A stretch of DNA of 64,000 nucleotides. It comes from Bradyrhizobium sp. BR 10289. GTDB lineage: Bacteria; Pseudomonadota; Alphaproteobacteria; Rhizobiales; Xanthobacteraceae. This document shows positions 9,548 through 18,246 of the stretch, one piece after another. The stretch is taken from NCBI RefSeq assembly GCF_019455385.1, contig NZ_JACOFR010000020.1:1-64000 (forward strand), written 5' to 3'. The notes below the pieces were generated by a model. The model was given only the letters and a program-made list of their open reading frames with translations. It was not told where the DNA came from and searched no databases. Numbering within the stretch: position 1 is the first letter of the stretch; the number at the start of each line of letters is the position of its first letter. Made by a program: the position numbers and the translations under genes.

Positions 9548-10723
9548 TCATTTTGCCCCCTGTGACGCAGACGACGACTTCCCGGCAGAGCCGTCGCGAC
9601 TGCTGTGATCGGCATGTTTCACCGATGTGGAATACATCGGCATCAGCACGCGGAAGGTGGTTTTGCGCGGCTGAGATTCGCACTCGATGATGCCCCCGTG
9701 ATCGCCGATGATCTTTGCGACCAGAGCAAGACCGAGGCCAGAGCCGGTCTGCTTGGTGGTGACGAAGGGGTCGAACAGATTGGGCAGAAGATCATCGGGC
9801 ACGCCTGGTCCGTTGTCCCGCACGCAGAATTCCAGCGGCAGGGATACCCGGGATTTTTGACCGGGGACTGACAGGCGCACGCCGGGGCGGAATGCGGTGG
9901 TGAGCTGGATCTCGGCGTCGGGAACGTCGATCAGGGCTTCGGCGGCATTCTTCACCAGGTTGAGGAACACCTGGATGAGCTGGTCCTGGTTCGCCAGTAC
10001 CGGCGGCAGCGAGGGATCGTAGTCCTCGATGAAGCGGATGTTGCGGGCAAAGCCTGATTGCGCCAGCCGCTTCACGTGATCGAGCACCGAATGGATGTTG
10101 ACGGGCCCGCGCACCACGGGGCGCTCGTCGCCGAACACCTCCATGCGGTCGACCAGCGTCACGATGCGGTCGGCCTCGTCGCAGATCAGCCGCGTCAGCA
10201 TGCGGTCTTCGGAGGAGGCCTGCTGCTCGAGCAGCTGCGCCGCGCCGCGGATGCCCGAGAGCGGATTCTTGATCTCGTGTGCGAGCATGGCTGCCAGCGC
10301 GATCACCGAGCGCGCGGCGCTGCGATGAGTGAGCTGGCGATCCATCTTGTCGGCGATGGAGCGCTCCTGAAGCATCACGACGATATGCCCGGGCCGCTCC
10401 GTCAGCGGTGCCACATGCAGATCGACCTGGCGGTCGCCGCCCATGCGCGGCGTGCCGAGATCGACCTTGTATTCGTTGACCGGCGAGTTCGACGAGCGCA
10501 CCTGATCGATCAGCGCCAGCAACGGGCTGCCGAACGGCACCAGCTCTTTGAGCGACTGGCGCTTCAGGAACTGGGTCGAGATCTCGAAAAAGGCTTCGGT
10601 GGCGATGTTGGCGCCGACGATCTTGCCGTCCGGCCCGATCAGGAGAACCGGATTGGGAAGCGCGTCCAAAATCGCATCGCTGTCGGACGAAACGTGCCGA
10701 CGATGTTCAGCAGCTGAGCTCAT
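9548..10723 (-). CDS. ntrB: Nitrogen regulation sensor kinase NtrB (NRII)
   Basis: The 391-residue soluble kinase/phosphatase controls NtrC under PII protein control. A PAS domain covers about residues 15-125 (ILDALPNPVLLIGPDGKIVGAN). The H-box is AAMLAHEIKNPLSGIRGAAQ. The ATPase motifs are NLVKNAAEAL, DNGPGVPD and TGSGLGLALVAKIIGDHGG. No membrane segment is seen, as expected for NtrB. I chose the ATG at 10723, which overlaps the dusB stop as ATGA and implies translational coupling. An ATG five codons upstream is also possible. Confidence 0.95.
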   Translation of the reverse strand: MSSAAEHRRHVSSDSDAILDALPNPVLLIGPDGKIVGANIATEAFFEISTQFLKRQSLKELVPFGSPLLALIDQVRSSNSPVNEYKVDLGTPRMGGDRQVDLHVAPLTERPGHIVVMLQERSIADKMDRQLTHRSAARSVIALAAMLAHEIKNPLSGIRGAAQLLEQQASSEDRMLTRLICDEADRIVTLVDRMEVFGDERPVVRGPVNIHSVLDHVKRLAQSGFARNIRFIEDYDPSLPPVLANQDQLIQVFLNLVKNAAEALIDVPDAEIQLTTAFRPGVRLSVPGQKSRVSLPLEFCVRDNGPGVPDDLLPNLFDPFVTTKQTGSGLGLALVAKIIGDHGGIIECESQPRKTTFRVLMPMYSTSVKHADHSSRDGSAGKSSSASQGAK

Positions 10724-11796
10724 GCAGCAGCGCTCCATGCGAAGTCGTCGAAGGCATCTTGCAGTGAACCGTGAACGAGACGCGGGTCTTCGGAGGTGAG
10801 AATGGTCTGGCGCCAGGCCTTCAGCTTCTCAACCGGCGCGCCGCTTGTCTCGGCGGCGACGTCGAGCGCCCAGCCGAGATGCTTTCGCGCATGTTTCAGG
10901 CCCACGCGCAGGCCGTAGAGCGCGCAGACGCCGTCATAGAGGGTGCGGACGTAATGCAGCTGCGTCTCGAGCGACGGGGTGGCTTCCGCCGCCCCGCCCA
11001 TCAGGCGCCGGCCGATCTGCCCGGGCAGCCAGGGCTGTCCGTTGGCGCCGCGGCCGATCATCACGGCATCGGCGCCGGAGGCCGCGAGCGCGGCGAGCGC
11101 CTTCTCATACGAGGTGATGTCGCCATTGACGATCAGCGGGATCGAGATCGCCTCGCGCACGGCGCGGATCGCATCCCAATCGGCCTCGCCCTTGTAGAAC
11201 TGGCAGCGGGTGCGGCCGTGCACGGTGACGAGCTTGATGCCGGCGGCTTCCGCGCGCCGCGCCAACTCCGGCGCGTTGCGGCTGCGGTCGTCCCAGCCGA
11301 GCCGCATCTTCAGCGTCACTGGCACCTTCACCGCCGCGATCGTCGCATCGATCAGGCTGACGGCATGGTCGAGGTCGCGCATCAGGGCCGAGCCGGACTG
11401 GCCGCCGGTGACGTGGCGGGCCGGGCAGCCCATGTTGATGTCGATGATGTCGGCGCCTTCGGCCTCGGCGATCCGGGCGCCCTCAGCCATCCAGCGCGCC
11501 TCGCAGCCGGCGAGCTGGACCACATGCGGTCCGACCCCCGTGGCTTCGCAACGCAACCGCGACATGCGGTGGCCGTTGGCGAGCTCATCGCTGGCGGTCA
11601 TTTCAGAGACGACCAGGCCGGCCCCCAGCTCGACAGCGAGCCGCCGGACGGGTGAGTCCGTCACTCCCGACATCGGCGCCAGGACGACCGGGGTGGCGAT
11701 TTCAATATCGCCTATTTTCAAGGGCTTGGAGCCTGATCCTGCCGGGCCGGTCACAGTGGTCTCGTCAAGTAGGCAGGGCCTCATCGCGCCTGCCAT
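10720..11796 (-). CDS. dusB: tRNA-dihydrouridine synthase DusB (NifR3)
   Basis: The protein (up to 358 residues) is an FMN enzyme reducing uridine to dihydrouridine in tRNA. In alphaproteobacteria it is known as NifR3 and heads the ntrBC operon. It shows VVLAPMSGVTDSPVR, the catalytic Cys in DINMGCPARHVTGG, and the FMN-binding TVHGRTRCQFYKG and GADAVMIGRGANGQPWL. The start is uncertain. ATG codons at 11796 and 11784 give a 20-plus-residue N-terminal extension, whereas the TTG at 11721 would begin LKIGDIEIATPVVLAPM, closer to the family's usual start. An NtrC-type site lies just upstream. Confidence 0.93.
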   Translation of the reverse strand: MAGAMRPCLLDETTVTGPAGSGSKPLKIGDIEIATPVVLAPMSGVTDSPVRRLAVELGAGLVVSEMTASDELANGHRMSRLRCEATGVGPHVVQLAGCEARWMAEGARIAEAEGADIIDINMGCPARHVTGGQSGSALMRDLDHAVSLIDATIAAVKVPVTLKMRLGWDDRSRNAPELARRAEAAGIKLVTVHGRTRCQFYKGEADWDAIRAVREAISIPLIVNGDITSYEKALAALAASGADAVMIGRGANGQPWLPGQIGRRLMGGAAEATPSLETQLHYVRTLYDGVCALYGLRVGLKHARKHLGWALDVAAETSGAPVEKLKAWRQTILTSEDPRLVHGSLQDAFDDFAWSAAA

Positions 11797-11807
11797 GACC
11801 TATCTTG

Positions 11808-11824
11808 CGCACAATTCTTGTGCA
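11808..11824 (-). promoter_or_regulatory. Putative NtrC-binding site upstream of dusB-ntrBC
   Basis: The 17 bp sequence CGCACAATTCTTGTGCA contains the perfect inverted repeat GCACAA-TTC-TTGTGC. This fits the GCAC-N7-GTGC core of the NtrC consensus TGCACCA-N3-TGGTGCA with three departures. It ends 12 bp upstream of the most upstream dusB start and about 90 bp upstream of the alternative TTG. NtrC autoregulation of this operon is known in related bacteria. Whether it represses or activates here is inference. Confidence 0.6.
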
Positions 11825-12004
11825 GTCAAGCGTCATGCCTACACTTTAACCAGTTCTGCAAATCTTTCAAGTGCAGTGCAGCAAAATGCCGAATCCCACA
11901 ATCCGGGGAAACCCCCTTTTTTTGCGGGCCTGCCGTGGTAGAGGCATGCCGGCAAATCACCCCACTCCCCGACTCCTTCCCTAGCAACTGAGTATTAGAG
12001 TCCT

Positions 12005-13186
12005 ATGGCGAAATCACAGCGCACCGCAGTCGTTCTCGTCGCGGCCGGACGGGGCCTGCGCGCCGGTGCCGGCGGGCCGAAGCAATATCGGACGATCGGC
12101 GGGGTGCCCGTGATCTATCGCGCCATGGAAGCCTTCAGCCGTCACCCCGATGTGTTCGCCGTGCAGCCGGTTGTGAACCCCGATGACAGCGCCATGTTCA
12201 CGGCAGCGGTCGCAGGACTCAAGCATGAGGCGCCGGCCAGCGGCGGCGCGACCCGCCAGGCCTCGGTGCTCGCAGGTCTCGAAGCGCTCGCCAGGCATAA
12301 GCCCGATATCGTGCTGATCCACGACGCCGCGCGCCCCTTCGTCTCTTCAGGCGTGATCTCGCGCGCGATCGAGGCGGCGGGCCGTACCGGCGCTGCGATC
12401 CCCGTCGTCCCCGTCACCGACACCATCAAGATCACCGGCGCGAGCGGCGATGTCGAGGACACGCCGGACCGCGCGGCTTTGCGAATCGCGCAGACGCCGC
12501 AATCCTTTCGTTTCGACGTCATCCTCGAGGCGCATCGTCGCGCGGCGAAGGACGGGCGCTCCGATTTCACCGACGATGCCGCGATTGCCGAATGGGCGGG
12601 ATTGACGGTTGCAACCTTTGAAGGCGATGTTGCCAATATGAAGCTCACCACTCCCGAAGATTTTGTCCGCGAGGAAGCGCGCCTCGCCAGCCTGCTTGGC
12701 GACATCAGGACCGGCACGGGCTATGACGTGCATGCCTTCGGCGAAGGCGACCATCTCATGCTCTGTGGCGTGCGCGTGCCCCACACCAAGGGGTTTCTTG
12801 CGCATTCCGACGGCGATGTCGGCCTGCATGCACTGGTGGATGCGATCCTCGGCGCGCTGGCCGACGGCGACATCGGCTCGCACTTCCCGCCGAGCGATGC
12901 CAAGTGGAAGGGCGCCTCTTCCGATCAGTTCCTGAAATACGCCATCGACAGCGTCACCGCGCGCGGCGGCCGCGTCGCCAATCTCGAAGTCACCATGATC
13001 TGCGAGCGGCCGAAGATCGGCCCGCTGCGCGATGTCATGCGCGCGCGCATTGCCGAGATCTCCGGCGTCGACATCTCGCGTGTCGCAGTGAAGGCGACGA
13101 CCAGCGAGCGGCTCGGCTTCACCGGCCGCGAGGAAGGCATCGCCGCTACCGCGAGCGCCACCATCCGCCTGCCCTGGAGCCTGTAG
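12005..13186 (+). CDS. ispDF: Bifunctional MEP-pathway enzyme IspD/IspF
   Basis: The 393-residue fusion carries out two steps of the non-mevalonate isoprenoid pathway: MEP cytidylyltransferase (IspD) and 2-C-methyl-D-erythritol 2,4-cyclodiphosphate synthase (IspF). The IspD half (about 1-230) has the CTP-binding signature AAGRGLRAGAGGPKQY and IHDAARPFV. The IspF half (about 235-393) has TGYDVHAF, the metal ligands in HSDGDVGLHALVDAILGA, and the C-terminal ATTSERLGFTGREEGIAA. Such fusions are normal in alphaproteobacteria. pncC follows after 3 bp. Confidence 0.97.
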   Translation: MAKSQRTAVVLVAAGRGLRAGAGGPKQYRTIGGVPVIYRAMEAFSRHPDVFAVQPVVNPDDSAMFTAAVAGLKHEAPASGGATRQASVLAGLEALARHKPDIVLIHDAARPFVSSGVISRAIEAAGRTGAAIPVVPVTDTIKITGASGDVEDTPDRAALRIAQTPQSFRFDVILEAHRRAAKDGRSDFTDDAAIAEWAGLTVATFEGDVANMKLTTPEDFVREEARLASLLGDIRTGTGYDVHAFGEGDHLMLCGVRVPHTKGFLAHSDGDVGLHALVDAILGALADGDIGSHFPPSDAKWKGASSDQFLKYAIDSVTARGGRVANLEVTMICERPKIGPLRDVMRARIAEISGVDISRVAVKATTSERLGFTGREEGIAATASATIRLPWSL

Positions 13187-13189
13187 ATC

Positions 13190-13801
13190 ATGGCCGGCAG
13201 CGACGCACGCGCCCTCTCCCGCTCGCTGCTCGACCTCTGCCGGATGCGCAAGCTGACGATCGCCACCGCCGAGTCCTGCACCGGCGGACTCGTCGCGGGC
13301 GCACTCACTGACATTCCCGGCTCGTCCGACGTGATCGACCGCGGCTTCGTCACCTATTCCAACGACGCCAAGCGCGCGATGCTCGGCGTCGAGGCCTCGA
13401 CGCTCGCCAATTTCGGCGCCGTCAGCAAGGAGACCGCAACCGCGATGGCGGTTGGCGCGCTGGAACGCGCCGGCGTCGATCTCGCGGTGGCCATCACCGG
13501 CATTGCCGGCCCCGGCGGTGCCACGCCCGGCAAGCCGGTTGGCCTCGTCCATTTCGCCGCCGCCGCGCGCGACGGCCGCATCATCCACCGCGAGCATCGC
13601 TTCGGCGCCATCGGCCGCAGCGCCGTGCGCCAGCGCTCGGTGGTCGAGGCGTTGCGCATGCTGATGGACCTCGCCCGCGGCCCGCAAGTCGCAGCCAAGC
13701 CGCGCCCTGCGGCCGCGGCAACGCGGCTGCGTCCGCGCGTGACGCGCTCGCCGCGCCGGCACGCCGTGAAGCGCCGGCCGCCGCGATCGCCGCGGGGGTG
13801 A
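13190..13801 (+). CDS. pncC: CinA-type nicotinamide-nucleotide amidase PncC
   Basis: The 203-residue protein corresponds to the C-terminal domain of CinA. Stand-alone forms deamidate nicotinamide mononucleotide in NAD recycling. Family motifs are TIATAESCTGGLVAGALTDI, FVTYSNDAKRAMLGV and VAITGIAGPGGATPGKPVGLV. The last 40 residues are Arg/Ala/Pro-rich and unlike the family (RPRVTRSPRRHAVKRRPPRS), so this copy has a basic tail of unknown role. It is closely linked to ispDF and convergent with mscS, 6 bp away. Confidence 0.9.
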   Translation: MAGSDARALSRSLLDLCRMRKLTIATAESCTGGLVAGALTDIPGSSDVIDRGFVTYSNDAKRAMLGVEASTLANFGAVSKETATAMAVGALERAGVDLAVAITGIAGPGGATPGKPVGLVHFAAAARDGRIIHREHRFGAIGRSAVRQRSVVEALRMLMDLARGPQVAAKPRPAAAATRLRPRVTRSPRRHAVKRRPPRSPRG

Positions 13802-13807
13802 AGTGCC

Positions 13808-14587
13808 CTACGCCGCCGTGAGCAGCGCGCTCGCATGATCGAGCACGCACTGCTTGACCGCATCGGCGTCCGCGGGCTTCGCCTTCGCGCTGACCGTCAA
13901 TTCCAGGATCGGCGCGGCGGGGTTTGCGACATCGAGGACCTTGGTGACGGAGACGGCGGGTTGCGCCTGATCGTCGATGCGGGAGTCGTTGCGCAATTCC
14001 TCCAGGATGCGATCGGCCAGCGTATTGGCCGCGCCTGCCGGGACCGGGAACGCCACCTTGACCTCGCCCGTGCCGGGATAGGCGCTGTGGTTCACGATCG
14101 CCGCACCCCAGACCTGACCGTTGGGCAACAGGATCTGCGTGTTGTCGGCCGCGACCAGCTCGGTCATGAACAGCGACAGGGACTTCACCTTCCCCGCCTT
14201 GCCGGCAACCTCGACGTCGTCGCCGATGTGGAAGGGCCGGAACAACAGCAGCATGACGCCGGCGGCGAGATTGGACAGCGTGCCCTGGAGCGCGAGGCCA
14301 ATGGCAAGTGATGTCGCGCCCAGCACCGCGACGAGGCTCGCGGTCTGAATGCCGAACAGCTGGAGCACCGCGATGCCGACCACCGCCAGCACGCCGTAGC
14401 GTGCGAGACTGCCTACGAACACCGTGACCAGCGGATCGACGCGGTGGGTGACGCTCAAGAGGCGCGTGACGAAACGCTGCATGGCGCCGGATAGATACCA
14501 GCCAACCGCCAGCAGCAGGACCGCGTAGATTGCGTTCAGCCCATAAAGCACGAGCGATGCTTTGAGCGTGTCGAAATTGATGGTCAT
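13808..14587 (-). CDS. MscS-family small-conductance mechanosensitive channel
   Basis: The 259-residue inner-membrane protein has three predicted membrane segments in the first 100 residues. The pore helix is AVLGATSLAIGLALQGTLSN, with the Gly/Ala pattern typical of MscS TM3. The cytoplasmic beta domain follows with FRPFHIGDDVEVAGKAGKV and NTQILLPNGQVWGAAIVNHS. The length is close to E. coli MscS, so it is a minimal channel releasing solutes under osmotic downshock. The upstream 14588-14670 region shows no promoter I can define. Confidence 0.92.
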   Translation of the reverse strand: MTINFDTLKASLVLYGLNAIYAVLLLAVGWYLSGAMQRFVTRLLSVTHRVDPLVTVFVGSLARYGVLAVVGIAVLQLFGIQTASLVAVLGATSLAIGLALQGTLSNLAAGVMLLLFRPFHIGDDVEVAGKAGKVKSLSLFMTELVAADNTQILLPNGQVWGAAIVNHSAYPGTGEVKVAFPVPAGAANTLADRILEELRNDSRIDDQAQPAVSVTKVLDVANPAAPILELTVSAKAKPADADAVKQCVLDHASALLTAA

Positions 14588-14670
14588 GAGGTCTCCAACC
14601 CGGACGATCGTTGAGAACGCACTGCGATACGAAATGATCCCGCAAGGGTATCAATGGGAACCACGGTCCC

Positions 14671-14756
14671 GTAGCCCAGACGAAGCGAAGCGCAATCAGG
14701 GGCCTCTGTGTCCGCGGATACCAATCCCGGATTCCGCTTCGCTCGGTCCGGGCTAC
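14671..14756. repeat. Palindromic repeat, same family as 1837-1920
   Basis: It opens with GTAGCCCAGACGAAGCGAAG and closes with CGCTTCGCTCGGTCCGGGCTAC, so the arms pair. The outer arms match the element at 1837-1920. It lies upstream of mscS and just before the long repeat that begins near 14775. Confidence 0.8.
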
Positions 14757-14774
14757 AAGAGTTTGCGCTGCCCG

Positions 14775-15338
14775 ACAGGCAAAACACACCAGCTGTGGGG
14801 CAACCCGCGCCGGCGAAAATATTCGCCTTTACAGAAATTCGGCTTTGGCGTATTCCAGCATCACCTCATCCCGGTCAGAGGGGCGTATCGCGATCGTCAC
14901 GAAACGTGGGGTGAGCTGCGGTGGACGTGGACAGCATCGGCGCGACAGGTTCGCAGGGCGGAGAGCCGTGAGCGAAAACCGGCGTGCCAACGACAGTTGC
15001 TGTCCGCGTACGGCAAAACCGTGTGGTCCTGGCGCCCGGGGTCTGTGCGCCAAGTCTTGTAGTGATGCGGCGGCCCGACCGGGCACGCGCGTCAGTCATC
15101 TGCGAGGCGACGGGGGCAATAGTGCATCGCTCCCCGGGGAGAGCTCGGCATAAGCCGTAAAACCACTGCGCAGGGAAGGCCGTGTGTTGGGCTTCACCTG
15201 TATGCCGCTGTGCAGCCTCTTGTAGCGCAACCTTCGCACAGTGGACCGTGGGTGCCAGCCGGCACCTGGTCTTCCCTGCGCCCTCTGACATTCGAGGGCG
15301 GCACGACGAAGCAAAGCTCGGGCGAGATGCGCCGCGAG
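14775..15338 (+). repeat. Long dispersed repeat, copy 1
   Basis: About 560 bp that recur in inverted orientation at 30738-31300. Shared blocks include AATATTCGCCTTTACAGAAA, CACCTCATCCC.GTCAGAGG, CGTACGGCAAAACCGTGTGG, CGGCGGCCCGACCGGGCAC, CGCTCCCCGGGGAGAGC and GTATGCCGCTGTGCAGCC. Overall identity by eye is roughly 85%. Open frames inside it encode similar peptides in both copies because the DNA is similar. I see no codon-use sign of a real gene, and no transposase or terminal target duplication. The remaining 15339-15513 is the leader of the cytochrome operon. Confidence 0.85.
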
Positions 15339-15513
15339 ATTGCTGCGTCATGTTTGCTTTTTCAAAAAGCACGCAAATCTTGTCGAATCCGATCAGGATC
15401 GCAAATGTGCAGGCGCGACCAAACGTCGTCGCCTCTGTCCGATCTTGCACGCGAAAGCATTGGCGCAATAATGCCGCTTTACGTTGTGACCCGGAATCAA
15501 CCGGACCAGCCTT

Positions 15514-16236
15514 GTGGAGTGCGACAAATTGTTTGCTCGCGCCGCGGCCTCCGCCGCCGTCATTGTCACTATTGCCGCGTTTGATGGTGCGGCCGCGCAA
15601 ACGACCAGCCAACCGCCTGACACGATGGCGGCGCGGGTGGAGGCGTGCACGCCCTGTCACGGCAACAAGGGCGAAGGCACCAGCGATGTCTATTTCCCGC
15701 GGCTCGCCGGCAAGCCCGCCGGCTACCTCTACAATCAGCTCCTCGCCTTCCGCAGCGGCCGGCGCAAATATCCGCCGATGAACTATCTGCTGGAATTCCT
15801 GCCCGATCCGTATCTCGCAGCGATGGCCGAGTATTTTGCGAGCGAGCACCCGCCTTTGCCGCAGCCTGCGCCGAGCGAGGTCAGCAAGGATGTCCTCGCA
15901 CAAGGCGAGTTGCTCGCCACCAGCGGCGATGCCGGTCGTAACATACCGGCGTGTGTCAGCTGTCACGGTCCGGGTCTGACGGGCATGCAGCCTGGAGTCC
16001 CTGGCCTGCTCGGCCTGCGCGCCGCCTATATCAGCGCCCAGCTTGGCGCCTGGCGCTACGGCACCCGCACGGCGAAATCGCCCGACTGCATGCAGCTCGT
16101 GGCGGGACATCTGACCGAGGCCGACGTCACCGCGGTCGCGGCCTGGCTTGCGACGCGCCCCGCGCCCGACAACCCGGCTCCCGTCCCGAAAGGCACCTAC
16201 GCGCTGCCGTTCGGCTGCGGCAGCCAGCCCAACTGA
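15514..16236 (+). CDS. Diheme c-type cytochrome (c4-like)
   Basis: This roughly 235-residue exported protein opens the oxidase operon. An N-terminal signal peptide (LFARAAASAAVIVTIAAF, cut near GAAAQ) is followed by two class I cytochrome domains with heme motifs CTPCH and CVSCH. Methionine ligands are plausible in PPMNY and DCMQL. The two-domain layout resembles cytochrome c4, which feeds electrons to terminal oxidases in the periplasm. The start is non-ATG: GTG at 15514, or TTG at 15529, which is preceded by GGAG nine bases upstream and would remove MECDK. I think the TTG is at least as likely. Confidence 0.85.
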   Translation: MECDKLFARAAASAAVIVTIAAFDGAAAQTTSQPPDTMAARVEACTPCHGNKGEGTSDVYFPRLAGKPAGYLYNQLLAFRSGRRKYPPMNYLLEFLPDPYLAAMAEYFASEHPPLPQPAPSEVSKDVLAQGELLATSGDAGRNIPACVSCHGPGLTGMQPGVPGLLGLRAAYISAQLGAWRYGTRTAKSPDCMQLVAGHLTEADVTAVAAWLATRPAPDNPAPVPKGTYALPFGCGSQPN

Positions 16237-16247
16237 CGAGGCGGATG

Positions 16248-17498
16248 ATGGGCTCAAGACTGTCGATCGCACTGCTCGTTTTCGCCGCGTTCACGGCGGC
16301 TGCGCAGGCACAGGAGAAAACAAGCGACAAAAGCAGCGACATCATCGCGCACGGCGAATATCTCGCCCGCGCCGGCGATTGCACGGCATGCCACACCGCG
16401 GCGGAGGGGCGCCTGTTCGCCGGCGCCCGCCCGATGCCGACCCCGTTCGGCACGATCTATACGTCCAACATCACGCCGGATCCGGAGACGGGAATCGGCA
16501 AGTGGAGCGCGGACGATTTCTACAAAACCATGCACAACGGCCGCTTCCCGGATGGCGGGCTGATCTACCCCGCGATGCCGTTTGCGTCCTACACGAAGGT
16601 GACACGCGCCGACAGCGACGCGATCTTTGCCTATCTCCGCTCGATCCCGCCGGTGAACCAGAAGAACAAGCCCCACGAGCTGCGCTTCCCCTATGACAAC
16701 CGCCAGCTCGTCCTGGGATGGCGCACGCTGTTCTTCAGCGAGGGCGAGTTCAAGCCCGATCCGACCAAATCGGCCGAATGGAATCGCGGCGCCTATCTCG
16801 TCGAAGGCCTCGGCCATTGCGGCATGTGCCATTCGCCGATCAATGCGCTCGGCGGCACCTCGCAATCGGACGCGTTCAAAGGCGGCCTGATCCCGATGCA
16901 GAACTGGTACGCGCCGTCCCTCACCTCCAACCGCGAGGCAGGTCTCGGCGACTGGAGCATCAAGGACATCACCGACCTGCTCCAGACCGGCGTCTCCGCG
17001 CGCGGCGTAGTTTACGGCCCCATGGCCGAAGTCGTGCACAACAGCCTGCAATATCTCAACGACGAAGACACCCGCGCGATGGCGGTCTACCTCAAAGGCA
17101 TCGCGGAAGGCTCGTCACCGCCGCCGGCGAGCACGGCGCTGCCGACCGCCGAGAGCAGCCTGCTGATCAGCCTCGGCAAGACCGTTTACGACAAGAATTG
17201 CGCGAGCTGTCATGGCAGCCAGGGCGAAGGCAAGCCGCCGCACTGGCCACCGCTCGCCAACAACCAGTCGATCGAGATGCAGTCAGCGGTCAATCCGATC
17301 CGCATGGTGCTCAATGGCGGCTATCCGCCTGGCACCAAGGGCAATCCGATGCCCTACGGCATGCCGCCGTTCGCAGGCCTCCTCTCCGACAACGAGGTCG
17401 CCGCCGTCGTCTCCTACATCCGCACCGCCTGGGGCAATCGCGGCTCGCCGGTCTCGGCGCGCGAGGCCAACGAGCTGCGCTCCGCACCGCTGAACTGA
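16248..17498 (+). CDS. Triheme c-type cytochrome, alcohol-dehydrogenase subunit type
   Basis: The 416-residue exported protein has a signal peptide (LSIALLVFAAFTAAAQAQ) and three heme c motifs: CTACH, CGMCH and CASCH. This architecture is that of the cytochrome subunit of membrane PQQ alcohol, gluconate and related dehydrogenases, which pass electrons to quinone or cytochromes. No dehydrogenase subunit lies nearby, so here it more likely supplies electrons to the oxidase encoded downstream. Two adjacent ATGs exist at 16245 and 16248. The second has the better spacing from GAGG and is used here. Confidence 0.88.
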   Translation: MGSRLSIALLVFAAFTAAAQAQEKTSDKSSDIIAHGEYLARAGDCTACHTAAEGRLFAGARPMPTPFGTIYTSNITPDPETGIGKWSADDFYKTMHNGRFPDGGLIYPAMPFASYTKVTRADSDAIFAYLRSIPPVNQKNKPHELRFPYDNRQLVLGWRTLFFSEGEFKPDPTKSAEWNRGAYLVEGLGHCGMCHSPINALGGTSQSDAFKGGLIPMQNWYAPSLTSNREAGLGDWSIKDITDLLQTGVSARGVVYGPMAEVVHNSLQYLNDEDTRAMAVYLKGIAEGSSPPPASTALPTAESSLLISLGKTVYDKNCASCHGSQGEGKPPHWPPLANNQSIEMQSAVNPIRMVLNGGYPPGTKGNPMPYGMPPFAGLLSDNEVAAVVSYIRTAWGNRGSPVSAREANELRSAPLN

Positions 17499-17506
17499 GA
17501 GGCGTC

Positions 17507-17683
17507 ATGTTCAATTCCGATCCGCCGACCAGCCCAGCCGTGGCCGACCAGGCCGTCGAGGAGGTCGTTGCACAAGGCCCGTCCGGCGCGATCGTGCTCG
17601 CCGGCATCGCCACGGCCTGCGTCGTCGCGATGTGGCTCGCCTTCTATCTGTTCGTGTTCCTGCCGCGCGGATCGCTGCAATGA
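17507..17683 (+). CDS. Small single-span membrane protein of the oxidase operon
   Basis: The 58-residue protein has one membrane helix (AIVLAGIATACVVAMWLAFYLFVF) and a short acidic N-terminal tail. It follows the cytochrome gene by 8 bp with GAGAGG upstream, and its stop overlaps the next ATG (ATGA), so it is clearly translated within the operon. By position and topology it could be the small subunit IIa of a B-type oxidase, as in Thermus ba3, but sequence alone does not prove that. Confidence 0.75.
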   Translation: MFNSDPPTSPAVADQAVEEVVAQGPSGAIVLAGIATACVVAMWLAFYLFVFLPRGSLQ

Positions 17684-18246
17684 GCGCCGAGCAGGCCCAT
17701 GACGGCAGCGCCGAGGTCGCGGCCCGCGTCGAACGGCGCTGGGCAACCATTGCCGTGGCCATCATCGTGATGATGGCGCTGCTGGCCGCCTTCGCCGGCA
17801 TTCATCGCGCCACCATGCCGCAGCCGCGCGTCGAGATCATAGATCCTTCACGCATTCATCTCTCGGGCGAGTTCGTCGAGAGCAATCTCGGCAGCGTGCT
17901 CGAGGCGAGCGGCAATGTCACGGTGCGCGCGATCGGCCAGCAATATTCCTTCACGCCGGCCTGCATATTGGTGCCCGCGGACACCCCCATCACGCTGCGC
18001 GCCACCAGCGCCGATGTCGTGCACGGCATCCTGATCCAGGGCACCAACGTCAATACCATGCTGGTGCCGGGCTACATCTCCGAGCAATTGATGCGTTTTA
18101 CGAAGACCGGCGACTATCTGATGCCGTGCCAGGAATTCTGCTCCTTCGGCCATGAGGGCATGTGGGGCAAGGTCAAGGTGATCGACAAGACCGACTTCGC
18201 GAACCGCGCGAAGGCCGGCGGGAGGCTGAGCTGTGTTGGCCAATAG
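17680..18246 (+). CDS. Cytochrome c oxidase subunit II, ba3-type
   Basis: The 188-residue protein has one N-terminal membrane helix (TIAVAIIVMMALLAAFAGI), then a periplasmic cupredoxin domain. The binuclear CuA ligands are all present: His105 (ADVVHG), Cys140, Glu142, Cys144 and His148 (PCQEFCSFGHEGMWG) and Met151. The single helix and short length fit subunit II of B-type oxidases, not the two-helix A-type. It starts in an ATGA overlap with the previous gene and ends overlapping subunit I by 14 bp. Confidence 0.92.
   Translation: MSAEQAHDGSAEVAARVERRWATIAVAIIVMMALLAAFAGIHRATMPQPRVEIIDPSRIHLSGEFVESNLGSVLEASGNVTVRAIGQQYSFTPACILVPADTPITLRATSADVVHGILIQGTNVNTMLVPGYISEQLMRFTKTGDYLMPCQEFCSFGHEGMWGKVKVIDKTDFANRAKAGGRLSCVGQ

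Noticed and set aside
15096..15314. Open frames in the long repeats (also 30658-30969) encoding similar peptides
   Set aside because: The peptides resemble each other because the repeat DNA does; they appear in several frames and lack start signals.
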